A stretch of 64,000 nt of DNA from Saccharina japonica (taxonomy: Eukaryota; Sar; Phaeophyceae; Laminariales; Laminariaceae). Below the pieces are notes generated by a model. It had not been told where the DNA came from and searched no databases. It saw only the letters and a program-made list of their open reading frames with translations. Location of the stretch: NCBI GenBank assembly GCA_008828725.1, contig MEHQ01002735.1, positions 1 to 64,000 of the forward strand, written 5' to 3'. This document shows, one piece after another, positions 25,501 through 40,420 of the stretch. How positions within the stretch are numbered: position 1 is the first letter of the stretch; every line of letters starts with the position of its first letter. The translations under genes were made by a program, and so were the position numbers.

Positions 25501-28500
25501 CCATATACCAGGGATGGCGTTGGACGTTTAAACGATGTATCTCACCGAGAGGTTTTGTGCGTACTTCCTATCGCCTGGAAACTGGCGAACCCTTGGCAAG
25601 TTCAAAACAATGTTCCTACGGAACCGTGATCGACTGTTGTTGTAGTGAAGTATTCCCCTCAGAATGTACGTATAGCGCTTACCCTTACCTCCCACGTTGT
25701 GGGTGCTCTGTTTGTACCCCCTCGCGTTCTGCTTTAGACCGGATCATGCTTCATGAGCGACGAAGAATGCGATCCGGTATGCGGCGACGGCATCTGCAGC
25801 GGCACCGACACCTGCACCGTGAGTCTACAGTACTGCACCATAGGGGAGGTCACAGCTTCTATATTGTGCTTTAATGATATGTTCGCCGGCATTGAATCGG
25901 TCGTTTTTATCGTGTGCGCAAGTAGCTAGTGGGAGGTCGGGGAAGCTCAACGCTCCATTCTGATGACGATTATCTTTCATCATATCGAAACACGGAATTC
26001 GATGCAAGTTGGCGAGGAAAAAAAAGTGCTGACGTATTCTTGCGATAAATTGAAACCGCAGGAGTCGCAGCGGGCAGGGAGAAGAAGAGCCTGCTGTTTG
26101 ACCCCGGATATAAGTTACGACTAGAAGGGAGAGAGACAAGAATGGCGAACATAATTCATGGCACGGAAGAAAAACGAATAAAACAAACAAACACACAAGC
26201 AAACAAACAAGCAAACAAACAAACAAACAAACAAACAAACAAACAAACGAACACACACAAACAAACACACACAAACAAACAAACACACACAAACAAACAA
26301 ACAAACAACTACACCAGTGTTCACCCAGACATGCCCCCCAACATCCCTAGCCCCGCTTCGCCTCGCTCTCTTCATTGTCGGTTCACAACGGCCAGAACTG
26401 TCCTCGCGACTGCGGAGAGTGTACCGCCACCGCGGGTGACGGGATCTGCTCCTACCCTTTCGAAGACGCGCTTGTTGGAGACTGCGCCGGAGACGCGATC
26501 ACCAACTATTTCAACTTTGAAGGGTGAGGGCTTTAGTTTTCTCCTTGGCCGGTATTTGGGTTGCACCAGCGGGGAAAACTTGGCGGCGAATTTAACTACG
26601 TTGACTTGTGTTTTCGTTTATTTGCTTGGGGAGAAAATATACAAGGAAATAAAAGATTAAACAGCCCACGGAAGAACTATACTCCTCGAGCATGAGGCAA
26701 CATGGACACGCGAAGGTGCCGAAGGAAATTGGCGGCGCGTACATATACGTCGATGATTCTTCCGTTTGTTTCGGCTGCGGGTTAATGTATTGTGCCGCAA
26801 ATGTGAGGGATGTGGGGCGAACGTCGTATTGGCTGACTTAGACCCTCAATGCGTAATTTTCGATTGCCCACACGCAGGTTTGGGGCCAAACTGCTTGGAA
26901 TTACGTAGTGCGGGATGTTTCTGCAACCATAAAGGGGGTAGTACTTTCTGGCTATTTGTTTTTTCTGAGTACCGGTCTCCTCAACTCCAAATCGTCGCAA
27001 TGACGCTCTTCTTTTTTGCAACATATGGAAGCATTCTAAGGTAAAGATGCGCCATGTTTCTGCCCTTCTGAGGGGGGTCGCTTGAAGCAGCTCTATACCT
27101 TCACCCGAAAACTGGTTTCGGAGGTAAATACAAGTGCGTTATACCCGATGAACAGTCAATGCCATGGCCTAAGGGTCGTTCTTATCGGAGCCATAAATTT
27201 CCAAAATTTCCATGTTTTTTTTCGCGCAAAATTTTAGATTTCCATTTTTTCCATTTTTTTTTCCATTTATTGGAACGTGAAGCCTTCCAAACAATTTGCC
27301 CTCTGAAGAATTTCCAATATTTCCATAATTTCCAAGATTTCCAAGATTTCCTTTTGTTTTTGGAAAAAAATATTGGAAATTATGGAAAAAAGCTGCTCGA
27401 TAAGAATGGCCCTAAGTATAGAATGAAAAACATTGCGATACAAAAATGGAATTCCGAGGTTTTTGGGGGTTAAGGAGCCCCATCATTTCGAAAACGTTTC
27501 CGCCAAAAACTGCCACCTCTCGCTCTATAGTAGCTAGCTAGCACGCGTCTAAGATTTTTTGTATGTGTACCTAGGGTAGGCCATCAGATAGGACTGTTCA
27601 TCAGGATACCCTTTCATTTATCTCAAAATTAGTTTTATGACTTACTCTTAGTATAGATCCCCTCAAGTGCCCACCCCCCTCGCTGCACCTCTACCTTCGC
27701 ATGCATGTATGTGTCCTTGGCCCCATCTATTAAGCTGTGGCATCGAGGAGGCCAACATTGAATACGATCATATCCATTATTACCAGGCTTACCGCCACGT
27801 AAACAAACGCGGTTGGGTATTTGTGGCGGCAATATCCGTCTCCGTGCTGCTCCATTTATTAGCTCCCTGTTTGCAGGTGAATGCATTGTTCCGCGCATCC
27901 ACAGGAATTGCGGGATGATGGTGTTGGGTTGGCGGCCCCCTCGCCGGATATATTTCTCTAATGGCATCGAAGCGTCATTTTGACCATCGCCAAATACGGA
28001 AATAACTACTGCACATGACCTACTTTGGATTTTCACCTCATTTTTGGGGTACAACTAACTTAAAAAAAATGTGAAATGATTTTCCGGTGGTCTAAGTTTG
28101 TATATTTGCGATGGTATCCCGTGTGGGCCGTTATTACCGGAGATATTTTTTTTCCAAATTTTCCAGAATCCCCAGGTTATGGCTTCGCGCAATTTTGTCA
28201 ACCTCAAGATTTTCAAGATTTTGCTGCCAAACCACGACTACTGTATGTAATTTTTTACCTCCCCCTGCTCTTTTTCCCAACTGAAAAACATCACGAATTG
28301 TGACAGAACGCCTCCGTATCTTGATACAAATTCCAGAAATTCCACATATTGGAAATTATGTAGGAAAAAGCTCTCCGAAAATAACGGCCAATAGTCGAGA
28401 CACACCTACGTCACACGACATTTTTAGTCCAGCCCTGTAACCATCAACAAGTCATTGACCCGCCCGCCATTCCCCCGACTAACCGATGCCTCCGTTGGAT

Positions 28501-31500
28501 CTGCAACAGCGAGGACTATGCGACGATCGACAACGCTGCGGTGGCTGGCTACTCATACACTGACGCCTCGTGTACCTCGGGTGCTATTTCTGTTCCCGCT
28601 GGCTGGCGCCTCGCTGATTGGGACGCCGACGTTGCCTTTGTAAGCGATTATTGTCGATATTCTGGAGCTGGTCCCGAACGTTTGATTGTGTTGAGTCGCG
28701 AATGGTCAGACAGCTGCTACGGTAGGGGGGTCATATATAGGTGCTTGGTGTTCACCTGCCCAGAGCCACTCGGCCGAGTGACTGCTTCACTGCGTTGTAC
28801 TCATAACCTCTTGTTATTTTTTTATATGCTGTATATGCACCGCCATTGGAGGTTTTGGTACGCGACACCTACAAACTTTGCTTCAATCCAATTTTCAGTT
28901 AGATTCGGAGCCACTCGTCCTAGTGCCCAAACCCGGCAGTGAAAACGTGGGTACCCCCCCTATCGTAGCACCAGTCGGTATCGGAAACCCTCACCAGAGA
29001 GCGCGGCATTGAAGTCTACCTTGAGTTTAGAGATTGATCCGCCCGCATCCGACGTTGCAGAGGCTGGCCGAGCAAACAGACGTGGTGTTTGCGACGGGAT
29101 GCTTGGTATTCGCGGAAGGAAACGCCGTCGACACCGACACCGGCCTGCAGGTGATGTGGTGGGATGTGATGTGACGTGATGTGATGTGATGTGATGTGAT
29201 GTGATGGGATATGGTGTGATGTGATGTGGTGTAATGTGGTGTGATGTGATGTGATGTGACATGATGTGATGGAATGCGATGTGATATGATAAGATAAGAA
29301 ATACCACGGTATGGTATGTATGGGTATGAGGTATGTTTATTTCCGACTACATAGTAGTAGTGGCAACGTTACGCACAAGCCAAATTTTCACAGATAGACA
29401 CACGCTCCCTGAATTCCACAGCCCCAGATCCTGTTCTGTCCATACAGGATGTACATCCTACACGAGGACATATAAAACCCGTAAGTACGCGCGATCGAAG
29501 TATCACACTCAGCTAGCAAAACATAATTTCGACGAAATCCTCGATCTCACAGCTGTTTTTTTTTCGCGTGTTTTTTTTTTTAGATATGACATGTTGTGGT
29601 GTGATTTGATGTGATATGATATGATGTGACGTGATGTTCCATACGATGCAGTTTAACCTTACCCCACTGAGGATACTGTTGAAGATGAAGTGTAATTTTG
29701 TCCGCAAAAACACATAACGGGAGCAATGCCCGAGACCCTTTCGATGGCGCTGGCACGCTTGCATTGGGTTCTGGCGAGTGGACTTGGGGTTGGTCGAAGA
29801 CCCGCTTTTCCTTGCAGTCTGGGTTTAAGATGAGCATGTTGCACGCTGTTGCTCCTGAACGTCGAGCTTGGTTGGTTTAGTTATCTTCATTCATACCTGG
29901 CACACCACAATTTGGGCTTTAGGTTGGTTGTCCACATGCAATCGGGATCCTTCATCAGGTTGTGTCCTCGGCATGCACGGTAGCATCCCATCTCTCCGGG
30001 TGTGCACTGTTGTTCGGGTACCGACATGTTCGCATAGCGGCAGACAATGTCTGAGCAGTTACATACCTGGTAAGCCTGCAGGGTCAAACCAATGGACTAC
30101 TCGATACCATTGTTTAGTTTTCCCTCCGGCAATGTGTTGCATTCAGCAGTATACATGTCCAATTCTTACTTGAATCGAAAATTCTCTAATATCGCAGCAG
30201 TAGGGGTCTCTCTTCTATCTGTCCCTCTGAACCAATATATGTATGTATATAGATATATAGATATCCTACTTGCCCTTCTTGAAGGCATACAAGGACGGTC
30301 GACTGCTTTCGATTATGACTGTACGCGGCTTATCTCGACAACAACAACAACGGCTCCTTTTCGTTGTGCTAACATCGAAAAATCTTGCAATGCCACCGAC
30401 TTTCCAGGGGGATTCTGCCACAGGCTGCGGGATCATTCCCATCGTCCGGTACAACGGCAACCAGTATGCCCTTGCGCTAGAAAACTGCCCGTCTCGAATC
30501 ATGATCCAGCGCATTCAGGACAACGGTGTCAAGGACTGCGCAGTGGCCTGCGAGAACGGGTGAGAAAGCCTGTTTAAGCGTTTATTTAGCCCTGTTTGCA
30601 AGAAACATGACAACAATTAGAACAATTGATTGGTAAAGTTTTGTCAAGTATTCAGGCCTGGTTGGCAGCACCTTCCATGTGTGACGTCATAGTTACTATT
30701 TATGTGTGGAGGGTGTGAATGGAATAAGCGCTACAACACACATTGTCAGGTGCCAAAGGGAAGGATAAACGACAATAATTGTGATATCGTTTCGCGCAAA
30801 TTTGAGGGACGCTCTCGAAGGCGAAATGTGAATAACTCACCTAAAGCTACTGCAGGAGGGTCAAGCAATGAAGTACAACCGTAGTTAAGGACAACTAACT
30901 GAGGTACAACTAAGGTGTGGGCACATTTTCGCCCCAGATTACACATTTTCCGATGATTTGCCGATGCAAAACAACAAACCTAGAAGGAGTAGTTCTTTGT
31001 GGGAGGGCAGGCGGTGATCCAACTCGCGGTGTTCGAATTCACACCCCTACGGGGTTCGGTTCGTTTATCTAGTTACGTCCTGATACCAGGAGGGTCGCCG
31101 CCAAGGCTTTTAGCAAGAGGTTCGTTTCGAGGATCTCAGGGAAATCTGTACCGGTATAAATATTTTGCAAGGAACCGTTCTGACAGCCTTCCCAATCCCC
31201 CCCTTCTCGTGTAAACGCAATGCTTCCGATGTCCTCCCGAGACAGTAGCATTTGCAACAGATTGACTGGAACGTGCGCGTGCAACGGACAGTGGACGGGC
31301 CCCGGGTGTGCCCGCGCTATCGGAGACTTTTCGGTGCCTGCCATGGCAGACACCTGGTACCAGCCCATCCTGGGCACTACCTGGGAGTGGCAGATCGATG
31401 GTCAGCGCAGTAACGTTGCTTTCACTACTACAGCAGTCCACCAATTGTTTGTACATATACTTCGTAGTGGGTGTGGTGTGGTTACTTACGTCCTTCAACC

Positions 31501-34500
31501 ACGAAGAAGTTATCAGAGCACGCCAACAAAATAATCAAAATCCCCCAAGAAATATTCACGAGTGTACCCCATACATGTACTCGTTATAGAATTCGTCGCT
31601 TTCGATCCTAATTTGCACAGATTTAAGGGCGCAGGTAGTCGGGCCCATGCCGCGTTAGCTTTGGCATAAAAACGCGTAATGCCTTCTGCCCACAATGACT
31701 GTTTGAGCTTCAAGCTCTGGAAGACGGCGCTTCTGTACTTCTACGCCGTATAGCTCGACTTGTTGAGGGGCATGGTTCGATCGTAGACCGCGCGCGTATA
31801 TGATAATAGAAGAAATCGAGTGCCTTTAATTTTCCCGCGGTTCACTTATTATTTGTTAGAGAGTGTTATTCATTGCACATTCCGTAGTTTGTTTATCATG
31901 CATAATCTGATTTTGGTCTGCCGTGATCTCGTTGCTTAACAACTATTGCGGAGGAACGTTGTAATCAGAACAAAATATGGTGTGTATGCGTATCTAAACA
32001 CAGGGCGATACGTGATTTTTGGATCTATAGTGGGATCTGGTTTTATACTGTAATACTATTACCATGGCCCCCCGGAATGTCGTTTTCATTACTTTCAACA
32101 GGTTCGCCTATCCCCGGGTCGAACGGAGACGGGGAGCTGTACGACGTTGAAATCTACGATATCGACTATTCCTACTCCTCAAGCGTGATCGCGGACCTCC
32201 AGAGCAAGGGAAAGAAGGTATGCTCCCTGCAGTCGTCGAACATATCATGTTTGCATGGACGCATGCTGCGGTAGTGGCTGTAAGCAGCTGCCGTTTCTGA
32301 GGCTCATCACTTAATTATAGTATAGGAGATCTACGCCTCGCCCCCCCCCCCAAAAAAAAAACATTGTTGTTGAAAAAGTGAGAACAACCCAATGGTGTAG
32401 GTATGCAGCGGATGGTCATGAAAATTTGAAAGGGAATTCCGACGGTTAAGGAGCCCCTTCGACCAAAACCATTCCTGGCAGAAAGTGCTAGCCCTGTCGT
32501 AGAAGGCGACCGACCGTGTGTCACGCTCTAACGCGACCGACTGGGTGGCACGCTCTGCAAGGTGCTTGTTGTGCGTTTGTACCCTGTTGTGTTTGGCCGC
32601 GATGCTGCCGCCTGCCAGCGCGCCAGCGGTGTCTCTCAAGTTCCCTCTATCGGCTACAGGGATAGCGCTTGGATGTTGTGAGGGTGGTCACGACGCATGC
32701 TACAATAGAGGTGCACCGTGTTTTTGCCTTCTAAGGGTGGTTACTTGAAGAGCTCTACACCTCACCCCAAAGTGATCATTAAGGGAGGAAAGGGCATTAA
32801 GGGCATTAAGGGAGGAAAGCAAAAGTGCTACATATCCGATTGAAAATCCCACGGCCGAAGCGAACAAGGAACAATATTGCAGCAAAATAATGACAATAAT
32901 GACAATAATGACAATAATGACAATAATGACAATAATGACAATAATGGCAGCAGTCCGACGATTTTGGGTTAAGGAGCTTTTAATAGATCATTCAGAAATA
33001 ATTTCAGCCAAAAAGTGCCATCTCTATCGTAGCACGCGTCTCACTTAAGGGGCTATTTAAGCCACCCCAAACGCTAACCTTGGCAAATAGAACGGAAGGG
33101 CAACCCGACCAATATTCCTATAGCCTAGCCATATACAGCAGATGGTATACTCAAAGGTAGTAATAGTCAGTAATAGTCAGTAATCGTCAGTAAAAGCCAA
33201 TAATAGTGCAACAGTCAGTAATAAGTCAGTAATAGTCAGTAATAGTCAGGCATAGTCAGGCATAGTCAGTCAGAAGGGTTTCGACCTACAGGCGTTCCCT
33301 CTATCGTAGCACACGTATAGTCGGATCTACGTAAGATGATACCGCTGCGTTGTTGATGCCGACTGCTGTACCGGACGTACGCGGTGATTTGGGTTTTTGT
33401 TTTGCCGTTCGCTCGCAGGAGTGTTTCCGTGCGCCGCTCTCTGACCTACTCTCCCAGCTGCTGGAGCATGCTTCCAGCAGACAATATCTAATACGCTAGC
33501 GTGATTTTTTTATATTCTGTAAGGTGATGTGCTACATCAGCGCTGGTACTTCGGAGGACTTCCGCGAGGACATCAACCTCTTCCCGGCCGTCGCCCAAGG
33601 AGGGATTGTAAGCTTATGTGCCGCTCGTGACCCCTCCCGCCGTAGGCGTTGTACTTTATGGCTCAGAGTATCTTCTACTGCTATATTCGTTTTAGGATTA
33701 TTACAATAGCGCACACCTGGCAGACATGTTGGTCCGGTAGCAAAAAACAAATTTTTCGAAGTCATTTTTTCTGGTGGCATATTGATTTCCTGGTGTGAAG
33801 AGCTCAGAACATAATGCACCGCCCCTGCTCTCGTGTATCTCTCTGATGCGACGTACGTATGCCTGGGAGAGGGCACAACACCAGTGATGATGTGGAGGGA
33901 AGGACCGCGGCGGTAACCTGCTGACATGTTTCTGCTTGTACAACGAGTATACATACTGCCGTGTGTTGTACAGTTGTTCGCCATACCAAGAGCAGAAGTT
34001 TGCAAAAGGGAGTGTCAATACACTCTCGCGTAGCCCCCGGGCTTACCATAGAGGAGTTCGATCTCGAAGCTCTTTCGAGGTGGGAACGACCCACCACGTT
34101 AGTGGAGCTACCCCCCTTTTCATTTCCGCCTTTAGGCCGCTCGGGCGAGTGACTTTGCACTTCGCTCGAAATTGGAGTTCGCAATGCTGTGTTTTGGCGC
34201 AGCGTTACAAACAGATCCATGGTGGTGCATACCGCATAACCAGACCGCACAAAGGCTAAAAACACCTGCAAAATATCAGGGCAGTCACTTGGCTGAGTCA
34301 CTCTGAGCGGCTGAAACACGAAGACCTAAAAGTGACCCCCTTCCACCGTAGCCTTGGCCGAAAAGTGGCGTTACTGATGAAGTTCGGATACTTGGCCCAG
34401 TTGCGATACTATTTATACCAGATGTATAGACGGCTTGTGTTTCGCTCGCAGCGGGATGTTGGGGCGCGTTCTGCGGCAGCGCGGTATGTACAGTATGCTT

Positions 34501-37500
34501 CGCAAACACCGCCGTCCCGACGGGTAAATACATGTTTAAAACATAACGCTATGGCGCTCGTCCCCGTTCTTCGCCCGATCTTTTGCCGCATAGTTTTGAC
34601 TGTCTTCATTCACTAAAGCACTATCGATGGGAAAAGGGTCACCAGGTTGGACCCAAACGTAATCACGCCTGCCTGCCTGCGCTAACTTTCCCGATCGTGT
34701 TGCTGCACGGTTTCGACTCTGTCCCCCACTCGACGACTTTCGACGTCAACTGGTGGATCGCCCCGCGAATGGTCTTGGCCGGACACACAGGTGTCTTTCG
34801 GTGAAGGTGACACGGTGAGATTATTTCGGACGCATGTACCGCATATTCAATTATTAGTTGTTACCGCGTGCTTTTTTGCCTTACAGGGGTGGCACCTAAT
34901 GTTCGTGAAGCTCCTCACTTGATTATATTGATTGTAGTATAGGTGTGCCCCGAATAGTATAAGGGCAAACACTAGTGATAGACTGATGGTATTCCAACGA
35001 TACGACAGTAGGATTGGGTTTATGATCCCCGTCCGTCGGAAACATTTGCCTTCGAAGGCAAACGTGTTATAACCCCTTAACCCTACCGTATCGTAGCACG
35101 CGTCAGCTCTGGTTCTGCTTGTTGGATGTTTGATGTGGCGGGGTTGCGGAAGAGTCCCTGCTCTCCCAGACTACAGTAGTGTAAAATTTCGGCAGCAAAT
35201 ACGTACCAGGTACGTCTTGTATAGCCATGTTGACTGCGTGTCACGCGAAGAGTTGTGGCGCTTTCTACTGTACGTGCTCGCACGTTCTGTTCGCAAATAT
35301 TGTTGGCGTTCCGGGCTCCCTCTCAAAGTTGATTCCCCTCCTCTTGTGAACGATGAACCAAAAACAGTTTGACGACGAGAATTGGCTCGATCTACGGCGG
35401 CTGGATGTGATCGCGCCCATCATGCTTGAGCGGCTTGACATCATGGCTGCCAAGGGATGCGATGCTGTGGAGTGGGACAACGCGGACGTATACGTGCACG
35501 AGGTGACCGTTGAAGGCCGAACTTTTCCGTTGAGACTGTCAGTATATATGATCGTTCGGCCGACGAGGTTTAAACTCGCGGCACCGCAAAGAAAGGCGCA
35601 TGTTTAACCACACGTTGATAAGGCATACCAGGTACCTGACATCAGGTCGTCAGCACTAGAAACAATACGCCAAGAAGCTTATCTATCGTGTGGTCGCGTA
35701 GAAGCCCTACGGGAGGTACCGTATACGGGACAGTGGTGTGCGGACAGGATCGACAGGTGTGTGTGTTTCAGTGGAAGCCAAACTCGCATGAGGAGAGCTC
35801 TGTATCTCTTCCAGAAAAATAGCAAGCTAAGCCCGGTATGCACGCAATCCCATGTGCCATGGATAAGTAACGGACCGTATAGCAGTACTGTAGTGCCGGT
35901 ACCAGGCAACCGGCACTACTGAGGCAGCCGACACTATACTCCGTCTTTGGGAAGTGGCACATACCGGCACTACTGCGGCAATCGGCACTATATTCCGTAT
36001 TGGGGCATAAATAAGTTTTAGCAAGGAAACGAAAAACTGTGCCAGCCAATCATATTACCGGCGCTTCTCCGGCAAACCGGCACTATACTCAGCCGGCACT
36101 AGTGAGGGGCCACTACTCTGTATACACAGTGCTGGGTGCAAGCTCAACAGTTGAGTACCCCCCGTCTGGGTGACATGTGTTCGGAGAAAAAAAAATCCTC
36201 CCGGACACAACATGCTTAAGAGTGCATCTACGTTTTTTCTAGTGCTCTCCTCACTTGTTTTGTTGCACAGGACCTCTATACGATTTCATACCTCGCCCGA
36301 ACACTCAATTTCGATATATATACTAAGTATTTCTATAGAATGTGCAACCCGATTGTGGCCTAGAGGTATACAGCGACTACTACCAACATGAAAAGAAACA
36401 ATGGTGCTCCAAGGATAAGGCGTGCCTTGCCTTGTAGGGCGTGTGCCTTGTTGGTTAGAGTTCCTCGGTTTAGGAGTGTCTTAAGGTCGGGTATTTGTTT
36501 GGCCGAAACATTTATACCGCTCTCGTACCACGCCTCAGGAGAGCGTTCGACGAGTCCTAGAAAATCTTACATCAGAGCGGCACACGCCGTTTTCACAAAC
36601 GAATGCCCCAAATGCCTCGATGTATAGTGCTTGCTTTTGAATATTGATGATAATGTTGAACCAAAATTCGTGAGTAGGCTCAAATAACAGCGCGGTGAAG
36701 TATAGATGCGCCCATGTAGTCGCGAGCCCAACATATAGGCAGCTAACGGGGACTCGGCGGAAACCGCCGAGAACACAAAAAGGAGCACATGCATTCCATT
36801 TGGTGTCCATTTGTCTGTAATGTGAGGCGATATAGAAACGAAGGAATATTGCTTTGCGAACGACCCGGTTGAACCGAGACAAACGTTCTCACGTGTTTCG
36901 CTTGCAGGCGGGCCTGCCCGATAGCGGTGCCATCAGCTTAAGCCTCCAGATCGCGTACAACGCCTGGATAGCGGCTCAGACGCATGCCCGAGGCATGGGA
37001 GTGGCGATGAAGAACAACAACGAGGGCGCCGCATTCCATGTGGCTGACTACGACATGGTGGTCAACGAGGAATGCTGGATTAATGGAAACTGCCAAAACT
37101 ACGTAAGCGCTCAACTTACAACATTGACGTACACCACTATGCAGGTAGTCGGTTTGTTCGTGTACGGTTCAAACTGGGCGCGTTTATATGTACTACTCAG
37201 GGGTTGCATGGCCTAAACCACGAGTAAGGATTGTATTAATAATGTTTTCTACGTGTTATGTGTAATAGTATGGACTTGGAAGGCCGGTAATTACCTCATT
37301 TATAGGTCGTAGGTCCGTTTTCGTAATACTTGGATGGCATTATTCGTATTCGGGGTATATATAAGATCGGAAGGGGCATGAACCCCTTCCGGAGCAAGAT
37401 GTCATCAGGCTCTGGGGAACAATAAAAGCTGTTTCTCCTCTACGCTTGATTCTGCGCGAAAGTGATACCCAGTCTTATGACATATGCTCCCAGCCAATTA

Positions 37501-40137
37501 GGTTGGTCATTGAGTGGCACTGTCGGCTTGGGGTTTGGTATAGAGCCTCTCTTGTTGGAATTTAAGCTGGGGTTTGGCATCACACTGTACCCCCCCCTTA
37601 CTTTATCATGGCTCGAGGTTGTTGGGGGTTAGATAATATAATGTATCCCCCGCACCTTGGAATGGCTCGAGGTTGTTTTTAGATAGCAAACGGAACTGAC
37701 ACATGCCGCTGCAACGCCACAGGGAAGGCGAATAATAGCCATTGGCTTATCTTACTTGGCACGACTTCTGAGGGTCGGACACTCTATTTATGTCTTGCGG
37801 CGGGTGGTGAACCAACACCTACCTGCTGTGAAAGAAACTTGGGCGTACAGCAACTTTTTAACAGACCATTGGCGTTAACAGCAACTTAACTATCTTTCGC
37901 ACTACTTATTACTAGTTGTGTGTGGCAATTGCGCATGTACAAGCTTGCATGCAATTACGTGCAATCGCATGCAAGGGCACTACGCTTGCACGCAAGATCA
38001 CGCAAGTTGCCGGCAAGTAGAACGCAAGTAAGTGTGCAAGTGCATCGAACTTGCACGCAAATTGCATGCACCTTGAATGCTGCTTGAAATGCATGGTTAC
38101 GAAAATAAGTAGGGGTAAGGTATGGTAGCATACCCCCCCCCCACCGTAAGATGAGGCTTGGGATTCAATGTATATGTACTTGCGGTTTCCCAGAGATAGC
38201 GCAGTATTTTGTCGAAAATTGACATGATATAACTGTTTGATGAATGCCCGATGAATGCCCGTGAGCATCTGGTGGGAAGCACTATACTACTATACCACCA
38301 ACCATTGCGTTAGGGTTAGGCTAGGGGTTAGAGTTATAGGTCATACAGGTGTTTAGTGCCTTGGTTGAAAGATAAATATTGTACGAGTAAGGTCACCCAA
38401 ACATACACCTTTTGTCGAACGAAGCAGGAGGACACCATGTTACAGAAATTTATGACTGAGGTTTTTCCCTTGGGGAGCTAGCTCTGACTATACACAAAAA
38501 ACAACAATGTACGCACGCTTGGCCCGATGGGCAATCCCATGGGAAGCGTTACTGTAAAAGGCGTGCCTTGTTGGGTACTTCCTCAGCTGGGAAGTATGCT
38601 ATTAGTCAGTCGAAAATATTGCCTTACAAGACAAACAAAAGGGCTACTCGTACGTACTTCTATCGTATACTGAAGTAGTAGCAGCACCCGTCTTTGTCCA
38701 ACAAACCTTACACGTTACATGGATCCTGCTACTGGGGCTTCATGGTCTCCTTGAGGTTTGATGTTTCCAGCGGTGCTATATATGGACGCGTGCTACGATA
38801 GAGGTATACGAAGTATGGTATACCTTATTTTGGCTTTTTTCTGAATGACGGGGCTCCTTACCTTAACCCTAAATCGTCGGGCAGCTCTTTTACTTTCCTC
38901 CAAAATCATTTTTTGACTTACTATTAGTGTAAAGCTCCTCAAGTGACCACCCTCAGAAGGCAGAAACATGGCCTGTATGCAGGTGCACCTCTATCTTAGC
39001 ACGCGTCCATGTAGATTCGTGGACTTCTGGCGATTTGGTTTTTACGGCGTTATGCGGATTTGCTTTGCTGTCCAGCTTCGCCAAGTCTGGCGTCGTGTCT
39101 TGTCGAGCAAATAAATCCTTTCTTTCTACTTGCGGGACGTTTCGGATTTTTGAAATATTTGGTGTAAATGCGAACAAATATGGTCCAAGTGATCGGTATA
39201 AAACACACACATGTTCCTTTCGTCTTCGGGGCCATCAAATCGAAACTCCCCTTCCTGTATGTATGCGCTTTCACTGAGACCTATTAATAGCATACGAGCC
39301 GCCGAACATTCACCAAATGCGAAACCGTTTTCTAGAGATTTGCTATCGGCATACAGTAACAGCTACCTAACATGGTTCGGTACTCAGTATAAATCCTAAG
39401 TTTGCAGGTATGAAGTATTGAGGTGCAGCCAGGTAGTAACTGCACTATTCGCAGCTGTACAATTTAACGAATGTTAACGCTTTTTCCGAAAGCGTTTTGT
39501 TCTGATGTCGGGCCAGACCTTTCCTTCGCATGTATATCCCTGGTGTATGGCTTTTCGGCCATCATGACACACGTCTGATCGCCCAATCTGGTGTATGTTG
39601 CTGCTCGTTCGCGCGCACGTTCGTTCGTTGTTCCTCAGTGGCCATTCATCAAGGCTAAAAAGCCAATTCTCAACACCGAATACTTCACGGCCAGGTAAGT
39701 TTCTTCAATTTATCGCTTGTTTGAATGCATCAAACACGAGCCTCTGAAGTGTCACCGTCTTTGTAAGTATCGCCTACGTACCTCATGAAGGGGGCCTTCG
39801 TTTCCTGAGTACACCCTGCGCACCTCCAGCATATATGGTACCAGCTGCTGCAGCAATGCGCATAATGAGTACTCCTGGATGAGTACCGGAAGAGTTCAGA
39901 CTCTTACTCCATGATTTATAAGCAGGAGACCTTTCAAGGCAGATATATTCCCGATATTGCATGGTCGGTATGATCTATAGCTCGTGCTTCCGGGTGAGAC
40001 CCGTACAATCCGCATGATCTACAAACAGTAGTAGTGCGTGTTTCTTGGGTTGGATCTGTACTGCGCAGATCCTGCACAACGTATCATAATGACAGGTTAG
40101 GAACTAGATGATATATCTGTAGATTGATAGATAGATA

Positions 40138-40176
<39 letters not shown>

Positions 40177-40269
40177 CGATAGATGGATAGATAGATAGAT
40201 AAATAGATAGATAGACAGATATATAGATGGATAGATAGATAGAGAGAGAGCTAGATAGATATATAGATG

Positions 40270-40309
<40 letters not shown>

Positions 40310-40360
40310 TATAGATAGATAGATAGATAGGTGGATAGATAGGCAGACAGATATATAGAT

Positions 40361-40420
<60 letters not shown>

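Noticed and set aside
28455-28643. Alternative frame over exon 11 (Arg/Thr/Leu-rich)
   Set aside because: It would fit the exon 10 remainder, but it ends in a stop and lacks the protein-like pattern; the chosen frame continues in phase into exons 12 and 13.
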